Shown: positions 34,975 to 43,762, counted from the first letter of the stretch. The stretch: DNA of 64,000 nt from UKL13-2 sp947085425 (GCA_947085425.1 CAMTWK010000001.1:1-64000), one strand, 5' to 3'. Notes: generated from the letters alone by a model not told the origin. Made by a program: numbers and translations.

Positions 34975-35595
34975 TTATTTGCCCTCAAAATCTTTGCCAA
35001 GCTGTGATGCCTTAAGAACCCGCCTGAAATCGGCCGCGATGTTTTTAATATCGTCGCCCGCCTTGTATCGCATAAACAAGTTGCCCATCGGGTCAACCGC
35101 GTAAATGTAGCCGCGACCATTGGTCAGATCGCCGTTTTCATGCGGCAATCGATCCAGCCATCCGGAACCACCCGCCGTAACAAAGGCGGTGCCTGCAAAA
35201 TCCTGCTGCAATTGCGCGTTTGGGGTCACCCCATCGTCAATCAAAAATACCCGCGCCACCCGATTCAAATCTTTATTCAAAATCAGCCGCGCCTGACGCA
35301 TGGTGTAGAGTTTTTTGGTGCAATCCGCATCACACGATCCGCTGTCCCGCATCACCATTAACCATTTGCCGCGTAAAGACTTTTCTCCGGCGGCCTGCGG
35401 CGCATCGCTTCCATCCAACAAGTCAAATTTGACCATCGGCATGACAATGACCGGCGTAATCAATTCGCCAAAGTTATTGGTGACCTTTGGTTTCCAAAAG
35501 AAAAACGCCAAATAAGAAGCGGTGATCGGCAACGCAAACAAAATGAACATCAATACAAATTTTGTTTTTGCGGATAACGAGAAGCTGAATTTCAT
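34975..35595 (-). CDS. Sco-like thioredoxin-fold membrane protein (oxidase cluster)
   Basis: A 206-residue membrane-anchored protein, helix about residues 10-33, facing the periplasm. The soluble part reads like a diverged Sco/thioredoxin domain: VMRDSGSCDADCTKKLYTMRQ places a CxxxC pair (DSGSCDADC) where Sco binds copper, and YAVDPMGNLFMRY resembles the closing Sco strand. The histidine motif of Sco is not evident. It lies between SURF1 and ctaA in the same run. The function in oxidase assembly is inferred from context. Confidence 0.82.
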   Translation of the reverse strand: MKFSFSLSAKTKFVLMFILFALPITASYLAFFFWKPKVTNNFGELITPVIVMPMVKFDLLDGSDAPQAAGEKSLRGKWLMVMRDSGSCDADCTKKLYTMRQARLILNKDLNRVARVFLIDDGVTPNAQLQQDFAGTAFVTAGGSGWLDRLPHENGDLTNGRGYIYAVDPMGNLFMRYKAGDDIKNIAADFRRVLKASQLGKDFEGK

Positions 35596-35602
35596 ATTGG
35601 AC

Positions 35603-36403
35603 TTAAATTGATTGTTTGGACGGGCGGACAATTTTAAAATTTAGAAACAACCACAATAAAACAACGGTGACCGCGAGAGAGTACCAGGTCAGCATGTACT
35701 CAATATGTTTTTCGACGTGCGCATCCGGCCGCTCCTTGAGGGCGGTAAGTCCGGCATTGGTTGGATTGGCCAACAAGACCAGCGGCAACACTTCACGCCC
35801 GGTTTTCGCGCGATAACGCTCAATTGTGAGGTTTTGCCAAACCTGTCCCTGCACGGTGTCCAAAACACGCCCGGCTTCCTGCGGGCCGCCACTCCGCGAC
35901 GGTTCGGAAAAAATCTTTCCCAACTCAAGAAATCGACTGCTTGGACTGACCAACATTCCGACCACCTCAATCACGCCATGTGGAGCCGGCACCATCGGTG
36001 GCAGAGGATAGGTTGAGCCGCGCCCGACAAATCCCCGGTTTACCAGTAAAACTTTTTTTGATGACAACAATTGGAGGGGCGTAAACACATGGTAACCAAC
36101 CAATGTGCCATTCATTTTGTTATCAACAAAAAACTGCCCGGCCACATCATATTCACCAATCGCCACTCCGTGGCGAAAATTTTGATCCGCGTCTACCAAT
36201 GTCGCGAAATCAAGTTTAATCGGCGGCATGCGCACCCGCTCATCGAACTTTGCCTGCAGTGCGCGCTTTTCTTCGGCCCTGCCTTGCTGCCATGTTGCCA
36301 AATACAACGTCAGGCCAACGGCAATCACCGCGGCAAATGTCGGCAAGAAGCGCGGCGTAAACGAAAAACGGGAGCGGAGGAGACGGACCACAACAAGCGA
36401 CAT
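35603..36403 (-). CDS. SURF1 family oxidase assembly protein
   Basis: A SURF1/Shy1 homologue involved in heme A insertion into subunit I. Two hydrophobic helices bracket a periplasmic domain: one near residues 15-35 (FLPTFAAVIAVGLTLYLATW) and one near the C-terminus (WYSLAVTVVLLWLFLNF). The typical GRAEEKRALQAKFDER and VLLVNRGFVGRG motifs are present. I use ATG 36403 (266 residues); a TTG at 36415 is four codons upstream. It is the first gene of the SURF1-Sco-like-ctaA-ctaB-sco unit. Confidence 0.93.
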   Translation of the reverse strand: MSLVVVRLLRSRFSFTPRFLPTFAAVIAVGLTLYLATWQQGRAEEKRALQAKFDERVRMPPIKLDFATLVDADQNFRHGVAIGEYDVAGQFFVDNKMNGTLVGYHVFTPLQLLSSKKVLLVNRGFVGRGSTYPLPPMVPAPHGVIEVVGMLVSPSSRFLELGKIFSEPSRSGGPQEAGRVLDTVQGQVWQNLTIERYRAKTGREVLPLVLLANPTNAGLTALKERPDAHVEKHIEYMLTWYSLAVTVVLLWLFLNFKIVRPSKQSI

Positions 36404-36552
36404 GGGATTAGACAAATTAACGGCATGGATAATAATGATCGGGGCAAACAGATTTATTCAGATCAACCAAGCGATCAACTAAAATCAAGTTCAGATTTAG
36501 ACCGCCTCAATCCAATTTGGTTGGCGATCACTGAAACAAAGGGGTAATTGTT

Positions 36553-36744
36553 ATGAAGTATTTGATGGTTTTTCTCCTGATGCTGGTTGTGATCAGCCTT
36601 TTTGCAGGGCTTTATTTCATGTACAAAAATAAAGGTGATCCAAACCGCATGGTGAACGCGCTGAAATATCGCGTCGCATTTTCCATCCTTGCGTTCCTGG
36701 TCGCCGTTGGCGGGTTTGTATTCGGCTGGTTTCCGCGTGGTTAG
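36553..36744 (+). CDS. DUF2909 twin-transmembrane small protein
   Basis: A 63-residue protein with two hydrophobic helices (about residues 3-23 and 40-60) joined by a short basic loop (YKNKGDPNRMVNALKYR). It matches the DUF2909 family that sits in betaproteobacterial cytochrome oxidase clusters. The ATG follows GGGGTAATTGTT. It is on the plus strand, between two minus-strand oxidase units, and ends before a shared terminator. Function unknown; an accessory oxidase role is inferred from its neighbours. Confidence 0.9.
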   Translation: MKYLMVFLLMLVVISLFAGLYFMYKNKGDPNRMVNALKYRVAFSILAFLVAVGGFVFGWFPRG

Positions 36745-36783
36745 CGGTGTCGCCGATGGCGCGCCTCCGGCAATTCATCCTGT

Positions 36784-36822
36784 AAAAAAAGGCCGTCGAT
36801 GTTTCCAAGACGGCCTTTTTTT
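36784..36822. terminator. Bidirectional terminator between DUF2909 and ctaE
   Basis: AAAAAAA-GGCCGTC (36791-36797) pairs with GACGGCC (36809-36815)-TTTTTTT, with an 11-base loop. The T-run follows on the plus strand for DUF2909, and the A-run gives a T-run on the minus strand for ctaE. It divides the oxidase region into two transcription units. Confidence 0.9.
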
Positions 36823-36833
36823 GCGACCGGCAT

Positions 36834-37709
36834 TTAAACCAATACGTAAACAAATATAAACAACCCCAACCAAACCACATCCACAAAGTGCCAATACCAA
36901 GCGACCGCTTCAAAACCAAAGTGGCTATCGGGCTTGAAATGGCCTTTCATGCATCGGTACAAAATCACAATCAGCATGATCACGCCCAAGGTGACATGGA
37001 ATCCGTGGAACCCGGTCAACAAGAAAAACGTCGAGCCGAAAACACCGGAAGTCAATTTAAGGTTGAGATCCTGATAGGCATGCACATACTCATAAATCTG
37101 AAATCCAAGAAAAACCACGCCGAGTGCAATCGTTGCGACCAGCCCCCAAATCAAACCGCTGCGCTTATTGGCAATCAACGCATGGTGCGCATAAGTAATC
37201 GTCACGCCGGAAGCAAGCAATAACGCGGTATTTAACGCCGGGATGCCCCAAGCACCCATGGTTTGAAACACCAATGCCGGATTTTGCTCAAAGTAGGGAC
37301 CCAGAGTCGGCCACGTTGCGGCATAACCCTGCCATAAAAATGCGTTGTCGGCGTTACCCAGCCAAGGTATGGAAAAGGCACGGGCATAATACAAGGCACC
37401 AAAAAACGCCGCAAAAAACATCACCTCGGAGAAAATAAACCAGCCCATGCTCCAGCGATACGAGGCGTCGACTTGTTTGTTGTACATGCCGGCTTCACTT
37501 TCAGCGATGACGGTGCCAAACCAGCCAAACAACATGTACAGCAGAATCGCAAAGCCAATAATCTGGCTGACACCACCCCATGGTTGAATTTGATTCATCC
37601 ACATCACCGTCCCCGCACCCAGGAATAACAGGGCGATGGAACCAACCAATGGCCACTTGGACGGGGGGGCGAAATAATAACCACCAACTGCTGTATTTTC
37701 TGAACTCAC
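36834..37709 (-). CDS. ctaE: Cytochrome c oxidase subunit III
   Basis: The seven-helix subunit III of the heme-copper oxidase. The family motifs include SEVMFFAAFFGALYYARA and the C-terminal AVAWYWHFVDVVWLGLFIFVY with the conserved WHFVD. The start is assigned to GTG 37709 because it follows GGAGAG by six bases; TTG 37721 is four codons further. The length is 291 residues. It is the last gene of the ctaC-ctaD-x-ctaG-DUF2970-ctaE unit and ends at the shared terminator. Confidence 0.95.
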   Translation of the reverse strand: MSSENTAVGGYYFAPPSKWPLVGSIALLFLGAGTVMWMNQIQPWGGVSQIIGFAILLYMLFGWFGTVIAESEAGMYNKQVDASYRWSMGWFIFSEVMFFAAFFGALYYARAFSIPWLGNADNAFLWQGYAATWPTLGPYFEQNPALVFQTMGAWGIPALNTALLLASGVTITYAHHALIANKRSGLIWGLVATIALGVVFLGFQIYEYVHAYQDLNLKLTSGVFGSTFFLLTGFHGFHVTLGVIMLIVILYRCMKGHFKPDSHFGFEAVAWYWHFVDVVWLGLFIFVYVLV

Positions 37710-37745
37710 AATACTCTCCAAAATTTCAAACCGCTGCGAACCGTG

Positions 37746-37934
37746 CTATTTCGCCAGAATGGCCCGCATCAGCATAAACAATGTCAAAACAAAAAACAGC
37801 GCGCCAAAAATACCTATCAAAATTACAAATCGAATATTCAAAATTTCCTGGTCGTCGCGATATTCCTTGTTACTGCGGATACCCAAGAAGCCCCCACAAA
37901 ACCGCCTCGACCGGATTCCAAAGTCGCATGCCAA
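37746..37934 (-). CDS. DUF2970 small membrane protein
   Basis: A 62-residue protein matching the DUF2970 family, which is found between ctaG and ctaE in Betaproteobacteria. The block FLGIRSNKEYRDDQEILN and a single C-terminal membrane helix (about 36-60, FVILIGIFGALFFVLTLFML) are typical. The only start in frame near the family start is TTG 37934, which directly follows the TAA of ctaG, so translation probably depends on coupling. The biochemical role is unknown. Confidence 0.8.
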   Translation of the reverse strand: MACDFGIRSRRFCGGFLGIRSNKEYRDDQEILNIRFVILIGIFGALFFVLTLFMLMRAILAK

Positions 37935-38516
37935 TTACGATTTTTTCGCGTCATTGGTTACGTCGTGAAACGTATATGACAAGGTGATGGTGCCGATTTC
38001 AGCCGGCAATTTCGGTGCCACATAAAAAGTTACCGGCATATCGCGTGTTTCACCTGCCGCCAGCGTCTGGTTGGAAAAACAAAAACACTCGATTTTGTTG
38101 AAATAAATTCCACCCTCCACCGGCGCAAAACTCGGCGATGCACGGCCAGTTGTTGCATAAGGCAAAGTATTGGTCACCCGGTAGTTAACCGTAACAATTG
38201 CCCCCGGATGTATATCAATATGCTTTTCAACCGCCGCAAACGTCCATGCAAACTTCTTGTTCACGTTTGCGTCAAAATCAATTTTGACCAATCGCGAACG
38301 ATCCACCTGGGAGTTTTGTGCAATCGCCCGCGTTGCCGTGATCCCCAAAACTTCACAAATCTGTCTGTATAACGGCACCATCGCTGCCGAAAAAGCCAAC
38401 ATCATCAGCACAATCAACAACAACTTCGCCAATGTCAGACGCGATGCCTGCCGACGCTCCGCATCGCTGGGCACCACATCATCCACATGAAACGCACCGG
38501 TGTTGTTTGCAGTCAT
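37935..38516 (-). CDS. ctaG: Cytochrome c oxidase assembly protein CtaG/Cox11
   Basis: Inserts copper at the CuB site of subunit I. A single N-terminal helix (LAKLLLIVLMMLAFSAAMVPLY) is followed by the periplasmic Cu-binding domain, with the C-x-C motif in the IECFCFSNQTLAAGE block. ATG 38516 overlaps the stop of the preceding small gene as TGATG. The length of 193 residues is normal. A longer frame to 38585 only reads through the small gene in another frame. Confidence 0.95.
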   Translation of the reverse strand: MTANNTGAFHVDDVVPSDAERRQASRLTLAKLLLIVLMMLAFSAAMVPLYRQICEVLGITATRAIAQNSQVDRSRLVKIDFDANVNKKFAWTFAAVEKHIDIHPGAIVTVNYRVTNTLPYATTGRASPSFAPVEGGIYFNKIECFCFSNQTLAAGETRDMPVTFYVAPKLPAEIGTITLSYTFHDVTNDAKKS

Positions 38517-38647
38517 CACCAGACTTTTGCAAATTTTAATACGGTCAAAATAAATACCAGCGCCACAAAAGCGACCAGCAACCACGCGGTGACCATTTTT
38601 CCGCGGCCATTGGTCGTGCTTGTTGTGACGGGAGCCTTTTCAGTCAT
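38516..38647 (-). CDS. Cytochrome oxidase small assembly protein (43 aa)
   Basis: A short gene translating to 43 residues, opening MTEKAPVTTSTTNGRGK and then one membrane helix (about 19-41, VTAWLLVAFVALVFILTVLKF). It lies between ctaD and ctaG, and its stop overlaps the ctaG ATG (TGATG), which implies coupling. Its position and pattern match the cytochrome oxidase small assembly protein of Betaproteobacteria. Function is known only by association. Confidence 0.85.
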   Translation of the reverse strand: MTEKAPVTTSTTNGRGKMVTAWLLVAFVALVFILTVLKFAKVW

Positions 38648-38663
38648 CAAAAATTCCCGCCGA

Positions 38664-40283
38664 TCAATGTCCAGCCATCTTCACACCGCGCAAATCAGGC
38701 GGCGTTTCGAAGGTGTGATATGGCACCGGAGAAGGCAGGTGTGTCCATTCAAGCGAATCAGCCGATTCCCACTGTTTTTGTTCGGCCTTTTTGCCCGAAC
38801 GGATACATGAAACAACAGCGTAGACAAACAACAACTGACTGAATCCCAAGACAAACGCGCCTATGGTGGAAATTTGATTCCAATCCGCAAACTGCAGGGC
38901 GTAATCCGGGATACGGCGTGGCATGCCTGCCAAACCGAGGAAATGTTGTGGAAAGAAGGTCACGTTAAACGAAATCGCCGACAACCAGAAATGCCATTTG
39001 CCGAGGGTCTCGTTGTACATCCGACCGGTCCATTTTGGCAGCCAAAAATACACGCCGGCCATCAGCGCCCAAATTGCCCCCGGGAACAGTACGTAATGGA
39101 AGTGTGCCACCACGTAATAGGTGTTGTGCAGTGTGATATCAACCGGCACAATCGCCAACACCAAGCCGGAAAAACCGCCCAGGGTAAACATACACAGGAA
39201 ACCGATGGCAAACAACATCGGCGTTTCAAAGGTCATCGACCCGCGCCACATGGTGGCCATCCAGTTGAAAATTTTCACACCGGTCGGTACGGCGATCAAC
39301 ATGGTGGCATACATAAAGAAAAGCTGCCCCGCCGCCGGCATACCAACGGTAAACATGTGATGTCCCCATACGATAAACGACAATATCGCAATGGACGCGG
39401 TGGCATAAACCATCGATGCATAACCAAACAAGGGCTTACGTGCAAATGTCGGGATGATTTGCGACATGATGCCAAAAGCCGGCAAGATCAAAATGTAGAC
39501 TTCCGGGTGCCCAAAAAACCAGAAAATGTGCATGAACATTGTTGGGTCACCACCACCGGCCGCATTAAAAAAGGCGGTGCCGAAATGGCGATCAGTCAAC
39601 AACATGGTGATACAACCAGCCAATACCGGCATCACGGCGATGATCAGGTACGCGGTAATCAACCAGGTCCAGACAAACATCGGCATGCGCATCAAGGTCA
39701 TGCCCGGTGCGCGCAAATTCAGAATGGTGGTGATGATATTGATCGAACCCATGATCGATGAGGCACCGAGAATATGAATTGCCAAAATCGTCATGTCCAC
39801 ACCAATGCCGCCCTGGGTAACCAAGGGGGGATAGAGCGTCCAACCGGATGCAGCAGCGCCGCCCGGCACAAAAAACGATGCCATCAACAAAATTGTGGCG
39901 GGAATTAACAACCAAAATGACCAGTTGTTTAAGCGCGGGAACGCCATGTCGGCGGTGCCAATTTGCATCGGAATCAGCCAGTTTGCGAAGCCGACAAATG
40001 CCGGCATGACCGCGCCAAAAATCATCACCAGCGCATGAACCGTCGTCAGCGAATTAAAAAATTCAGGTTGAACAACTTGCAAACCGGGCTGGAATAATTC
40101 GGCGCGAATGAGCAACGCCATCGCACCGCCAACAAAAAACATAACCAAAGAGAACCATAAATACATCGAGCCGATGTCTTTATGATTGGTGGTGGTAAAA
40201 ATTCGCGTCCATGGACCCGGGCCATGATGATCATGTGCGTTGTGTCCGGCGTGGCTTGGGTCATGTGTTGTTGCTGATGCCAT
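38664..40283 (-). CDS. ctaD: Cytochrome c oxidase subunit I (aa3 type)
   Basis: The catalytic subunit with heme a and the heme a3-CuB centre. It has twelve helices in 539 residues. Key sites seen are FFGHPEVYILILPAFG (CuB His and the His-Tyr region), VWGHHMFTVG (CuB His pair) and VAHFHYVLF (heme histidines). The N-terminus is His-rich (DPSHAGHNAHDHHGPGP). It follows ctaC and precedes the small assembly protein. An A1-type family fits because the K-channel and D-channel regions look conventional. Confidence 0.97.
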   Translation of the reverse strand: MASATTHDPSHAGHNAHDHHGPGPWTRIFTTTNHKDIGSMYLWFSLVMFFVGGAMALLIRAELFQPGLQVVQPEFFNSLTTVHALVMIFGAVMPAFVGFANWLIPMQIGTADMAFPRLNNWSFWLLIPATILLMASFFVPGGAAASGWTLYPPLVTQGGIGVDMTILAIHILGASSIMGSINIITTILNLRAPGMTLMRMPMFVWTWLITAYLIIAVMPVLAGCITMLLTDRHFGTAFFNAAGGGDPTMFMHIFWFFGHPEVYILILPAFGIMSQIIPTFARKPLFGYASMVYATASIAILSFIVWGHHMFTVGMPAAGQLFFMYATMLIAVPTGVKIFNWMATMWRGSMTFETPMLFAIGFLCMFTLGGFSGLVLAIVPVDITLHNTYYVVAHFHYVLFPGAIWALMAGVYFWLPKWTGRMYNETLGKWHFWLSAISFNVTFFPQHFLGLAGMPRRIPDYALQFADWNQISTIGAFVLGFSQLLFVYAVVSCIRSGKKAEQKQWESADSLEWTHLPSPVPYHTFETPPDLRGVKMAGH

Positions 40284-40368
40284 GTTGCTCTCCTGAAACT
40301 ATTTTTTGGTTCGGCCCCAGATCGTAAGGGCGGTCGGAATTCAATCAATTAACGGAAAACGTCGGGCG

Positions 40369-41580
40369 CTAGGATTTGCGCTTTGCTTTGATGTCCGCCG
40401 GCTGCACAACCTTGCCCGTGCTGTTGTCCCACGAATTTTTAGTGTAGGTCATGACAGCGGCAATTTCGGTGTCGGACAAGCGGGCAAAAGAGGTCATTGC
40501 CGTATTAGCCTTGCCATTGAGCAAAATGTCGATCTGGCCGTCAACCGATCCCAGTACAACCTTCGACCCGGATAACGCCGGGAACGCCGGCGGCAACCCC
40601 TTGCCATTTGCCTGATGGCATGCGGCACAATTGGTTGCATATACTTTTTCCCCGACTGTTTTTAATTCGGCAAGGGTGTAGGCCTTGGTGTAGTCATCAC
40701 CCGCATCCGCAACTGCCGCGTGTTTTTTGGCACCCCACTTCGCCTTCGATTCCACCAGCCAAGCCGCATAGTCGGACTCAGATTTTACTATCACTGTAAT
40801 GGGCATATATCCGTGCAACTTGCCACAAATCTGGCTACATTGCCCCTTGAATGTCCCGACACGATCCGCTTTAAACCACGTGTCCTTGATAAAGCCTGGA
40901 ATGCCATATTGATTGATACCCAGTTGCGGCACGTACCAACCATGAATAACGTCGTTTGAGGTGATCAGCAAGCGGATCCGCTTGCCAACCGGCACCACCA
41001 ACGGGTGATCAACCTCCAGCAAATAGTTGTTCCCCTTGGCTTCACTGGCCTTTTCATCCGGCTGACCGATTTGGCTCCATGGTGTCGACAGACTTGAGTA
41101 AAAACCAAAGTCATCGGCGGCGTAATCGTAACGCCAGCCCCACTGAAACCCGGTTACTTTAATGGTGATATCAGGATTGGTCGTGTCCTTCATGTCGAGT
41201 ACGGTCTTGGTCGCCGGTATGGCCATGAATAACAAAATAAAAAACGGAATGATGGTCCAGATTATTTCGATTAACGTGCTTTCGTGGAAATTGACGTCGG
41301 CTTTGGCGCCTTTTGATTTCCGGAATTTGAAAATCGAATAAAACATAACCGCAAAAACAGCAACAAAAATGACCGCGCAAAAGTACAAAATGTACATGTG
41401 CAGTCCATAAATCTGCGTGGCAATCGAAGTCGCGGGCGGTGGGATATTGACGTCGTAGGCTGCAAACACCGTTATTGGGCTCAGCATCAGTGCAACCAAC
41501 ACGGCCAACATGACCAACAAAAAACGGCTGCCTATTGGCGCGACGTTGCGAATATTCATGGTGTTCATGGACATTTTCAT
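40369..41580 (-). CDS. ctaC: Cytochrome c oxidase subunit II with C-terminal cytochrome c domain
   Basis: Carries the CuA site that accepts electrons from cytochrome c. The signal peptide and two helices occupy about residues 1-100. The CuA motif reads GQCSQICGKLHGYMPI, with the usual Glu of CSELC replaced by Gln. A fused C-terminal cytochrome c domain has NCAACHQANGKG (CxxCH) and a Met ligand in NTAMTSF. ATG 41580 is preceded by ACGAGAA; longer frames use poor starts. It is the first gene of the first oxidase unit. Confidence 0.95.
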   Translation of the reverse strand: MKMSMNTMNIRNVAPIGSRFLLVMLAVLVALMLSPITVFAAYDVNIPPPATSIATQIYGLHMYILYFCAVIFVAVFAVMFYSIFKFRKSKGAKADVNFHESTLIEIIWTIIPFFILLFMAIPATKTVLDMKDTTNPDITIKVTGFQWGWRYDYAADDFGFYSSLSTPWSQIGQPDEKASEAKGNNYLLEVDHPLVVPVGKRIRLLITSNDVIHGWYVPQLGINQYGIPGFIKDTWFKADRVGTFKGQCSQICGKLHGYMPITVIVKSESDYAAWLVESKAKWGAKKHAAVADAGDDYTKAYTLAELKTVGEKVYATNCAACHQANGKGLPPAFPALSGSKVVLGSVDGQIDILLNGKANTAMTSFARLSDTEIAAVMTYTKNSWDNSTGKVVQPADIKAKRKS

Positions 41581-41967
41581 TTCTCGTAATTTATTTGCAC
41601 TTGCACTATTTGTTACGTCAACCGGCAATTCCGTTGCCTGACCAACCCCGAAAAGAATGCGGTCTTACCCCTTGGAGGCGTGGGCTTAATATTTGGGCTA
41701 AAACTTCCACGGACAAAATTACCCCCGACATTATAAGGGATTGTCTTTGCCTGATTAACCAAAAACACAATTGAATTCAAGGATCAACAAGGGGGGCAGT
41801 GTATTACCCGAATCAACACTATGGGCAATCACAGTAATCGCCGACATTTGCACCAAACTATGCCGTCAACAACAGGCGACTATTTTATCGCAGCGGCACG
41901 GGCAGGAGCAAGTGGCAATCGGGATGGGAGCGGGCTTTATTCACGCCAGACAGCGCGCACGCCAGGC
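41581..41967. other. Intergenic region between ctaC and yacG
   Basis: About 390 bases without a supported gene. It contains the promoter of the ctaC unit (listed separately) and the tail region after yacG. Plus-strand open frames here (41771-42058, 41821-42090) overlap yacG and show no protein features. I see no clear terminator for yacG. Confidence 0.45.
41730..41735 (-). promoter_or_regulatory. -10 box of the ctaC operon promoter
   Basis: On the minus strand TATAAT (41735-41730) is a full consensus -10, about 150 bases before the ctaC ATG. The hexamer 17 bases upstream, TTAATC, is a weak -35. Other promoters may exist closer to the gene. Confidence 0.5.
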
Positions 41968-42204
41968 CTATTGCCTGTTATTGCCAACGTCCGCCGGCAA
42001 TCCACCAAGGTCGCCATCCAAGCTCGACACATCAGTCAGCGCACCGGCGATGACATAAGAGTCATCCGCCCATGCACCCAGATCGATTAACCTGCAACGC
42101 TCGCAGCAAAACGGACGATAGGGGTTGGACGCGTGATACACCGCCCATTCGCCGCATTGTGGGCATGGAACTTTTTTTGCGGCATTTAGTGTGGGATCAG
42201 ACAT
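41968..42204 (-). CDS. yacG: DNA gyrase inhibitor YacG, zinc protein
   Basis: A small zinc-binding protein that inhibits gyrase in E. coli. The four zinc ligands are in CPQCG near residue 14 and FCCERCRLIDLGAWADDSY. The usual protein ends soon after this; here there are about 25 further residues of low complexity (VSSLDGDLGGLPADVGNNRQ). It follows zapD by about 95 bases, the standard coaE-zapD-yacG order. Confidence 0.93.
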   Translation of the reverse strand: MSDPTLNAAKKVPCPQCGEWAVYHASNPYRPFCCERCRLIDLGAWADDSYVIAGALTDVSSLDGDLGGLPADVGNNRQ

Positions 42205-42297
42205 GTTCAGACGACAAAATAAGGTTGAATAAAAACAGTGGTGTCAAAAAATACGTATGCAGCGCGGTCAGGATGTATCGACGGACTGGGTTTGCCG

Positions 42298-43083
42298 TTA
42301 TAAATTGCAATAGGCGAGTTCAAACTCAACATCATTGTCGTATACCTTTGCGCGTTGCACGCTTCCTGGAAGAATAAAACGAATATTTAACGCGTACTTA
42401 TTGGCGCTGATTTCCGGCACGCAAGGCAAATCGTTGGCGATGGTCAAACGCAACATATGCGCCGCGCGCTCCATGGGCATTTGCTGAAATACCCCGCCAT
42501 ACGCGGCCAATTTCAGGGTCTTGCCACTTTCCCGCAATACCCGAAGAACAATTCGCAAAGCCACGCCAATTCCGGCAATGGGCTCCAACCACGCGTACAA
42601 GTCCTGCCGTCGTTCGGCGTCAGGACGGTGCAACCAATGGTGGTACGACGGCAAATCAAACTCACAGGTACCGCCAGGAATCGCCGCGCGTTGCTTGATG
42701 GTCATTAACCATTCGTTTTCGCGCAAGGATTGACCGGTCTTTCCGGATGAAGCCAGCAGGTTCGCAAATGCCGACTCAATTTCAGCCACGACCGTATCAA
42801 GTTTTTCGATTGAAATCGCCGGATTATCCCGTAGCGCGTCTAAAAACAACCGCTGCCGATCCAGCTCCTGCAGCAGATCTGATTTCAAGTCGCCGCGGCT
42901 CGACACCTCAAGAATTTCAAATATCCCGATGAGTGCGGCTTGATGGTCAAGCCGGGTGTCTTTGGCGCAAAAAAATGCAACGCGGTCGAATAAGTCTTCG
43001 AGCCGAAGCAGGGTGCGAATGCGCTCGTTTAATGGGTATTCGTAGGTAATCACGGCGTGGGCAACGGTTTTGCCGACCAGCAT
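42298..43083 (-). CDS. zapD: Cell division protein ZapD
   Basis: Bundles FtsZ filaments at the Z-ring. The protein opens with YEYPLNERIRTLLRLEDLFDR, close to the E. coli pattern EHPLNEKMRTWLRIE. The motif FDLPSYHHWLH and the C-terminal RFILPGSVQ block fit. I choose ATG 43083 (261 residues); GTG 43053 lies just before ITYEYPLNER and is a possible alternative start. It lies between coaE and yacG. Confidence 0.92.
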   Translation of the reverse strand: MLVGKTVAHAVITYEYPLNERIRTLLRLEDLFDRVAFFCAKDTRLDHQAALIGIFEILEVSSRGDLKSDLLQELDRQRLFLDALRDNPAISIEKLDTVVAEIESAFANLLASSGKTGQSLRENEWLMTIKQRAAIPGGTCEFDLPSYHHWLHRPDAERRQDLYAWLEPIAGIGVALRIVLRVLRESGKTLKLAAYGGVFQQMPMERAAHMLRLTIANDLPCVPEISANKYALNIRFILPGSVQRAKVYDNDVEFELAYCNL

Positions 43084-43132
43084 ACCCGGCCGACTCGGCA
43101 ACATTGTGAACCAACGCAACGATGTTCGCAAA

Positions 43133-43762
43133 TTAAGTGCGCCATTCACCCTCCGCACCTTTGTCGATTGCCTGTGAATAACGCCCGTGAAACTTGCCGA
43201 CCTGCCAACGAAGTTCGGCAATGGTGCCATTGTTGCAAATAATATCGTCCGCCATTTGCAGCCGGATGGCGCGCCGCACCTGGGTGCCGACAATTTTCAT
43301 GGTGGTATCACGATCCAGCCCAGACCGCTCGTTTACCCGTGTCAGCTGGGTATCAAGCTGGCAATCGATTGCCAGCGTTCGCCACAGCATGGGCATAAAT
43401 GTACGTCTTTCAAAAAGCAGGGGAATAGCCAGAATGGCATAAGGGCTGCCAGTGCCAATTTCTGCCAACATCTGGCGCGAACATTCGCTAATCATTGGAT
43501 GCAAAATAGTCTCCAATCGATGCCTCGCCGCCGGGTTGTCAAACACCAGTCCACGCATTTTTTCGCGATCCATCGCGCCGCTTTCGTCCAACATGATGGC
43601 GCCAAATTCCGTTGCAATCGCATGATTAGCGATGCCGCCCACCGCTGTCAGTTGCCGGGCAATTTCATCCGTGTCGACAACAACAATACCGAGATCGGCA
43701 AACATCGCTGACGCCGCCGACTTGCCACAGCCGATACCGCCGGTTAATCCGACCACTTTCAC
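43133..43762 (-). CDS. coaE: Dephospho-CoA kinase
   Basis: The last step of coenzyme A synthesis. The Walker A motif is GLTGGIGCGKSAAS near the N-terminus, followed by VVDTDEIAR. GTG 43762 gives VKVVGLTGG, the usual family start; a TTG at 43786 overlaps pilD and is less likely. The length is 209 residues. It starts 10 bases after the pilD stop and is followed by zapD. Confidence 0.93.
   Translation of the reverse strand: MKVVGLTGGIGCGKSAASAMFADLGIVVVDTDEIARQLTAVGGIANHAIATEFGAIMLDESGAMDREKMRGLVFDNPAARHRLETILHPMISECSRQMLAEIGTGSPYAILAIPLLFERRTFMPMLWRTLAIDCQLDTQLTRVNERSGLDRDTTMKIVGTQVRRAIRLQMADDIICNNGTIAELRWQVGKFHGRYSQAIDKGAEGEWRT

Noticed and set aside
38874..39761. A 295-codon open frame on the plus strand inside ctaD
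   Set aside because: It is antisense to the well-supported subunit I gene, its translation is rich in His, Arg and Gln from the complement of hydrophobic codons, and it matches no family.
41771..42090. Plus-strand frames in the ctaC-yacG gap
   Set aside because: They run antisense into yacG and have no protein features.
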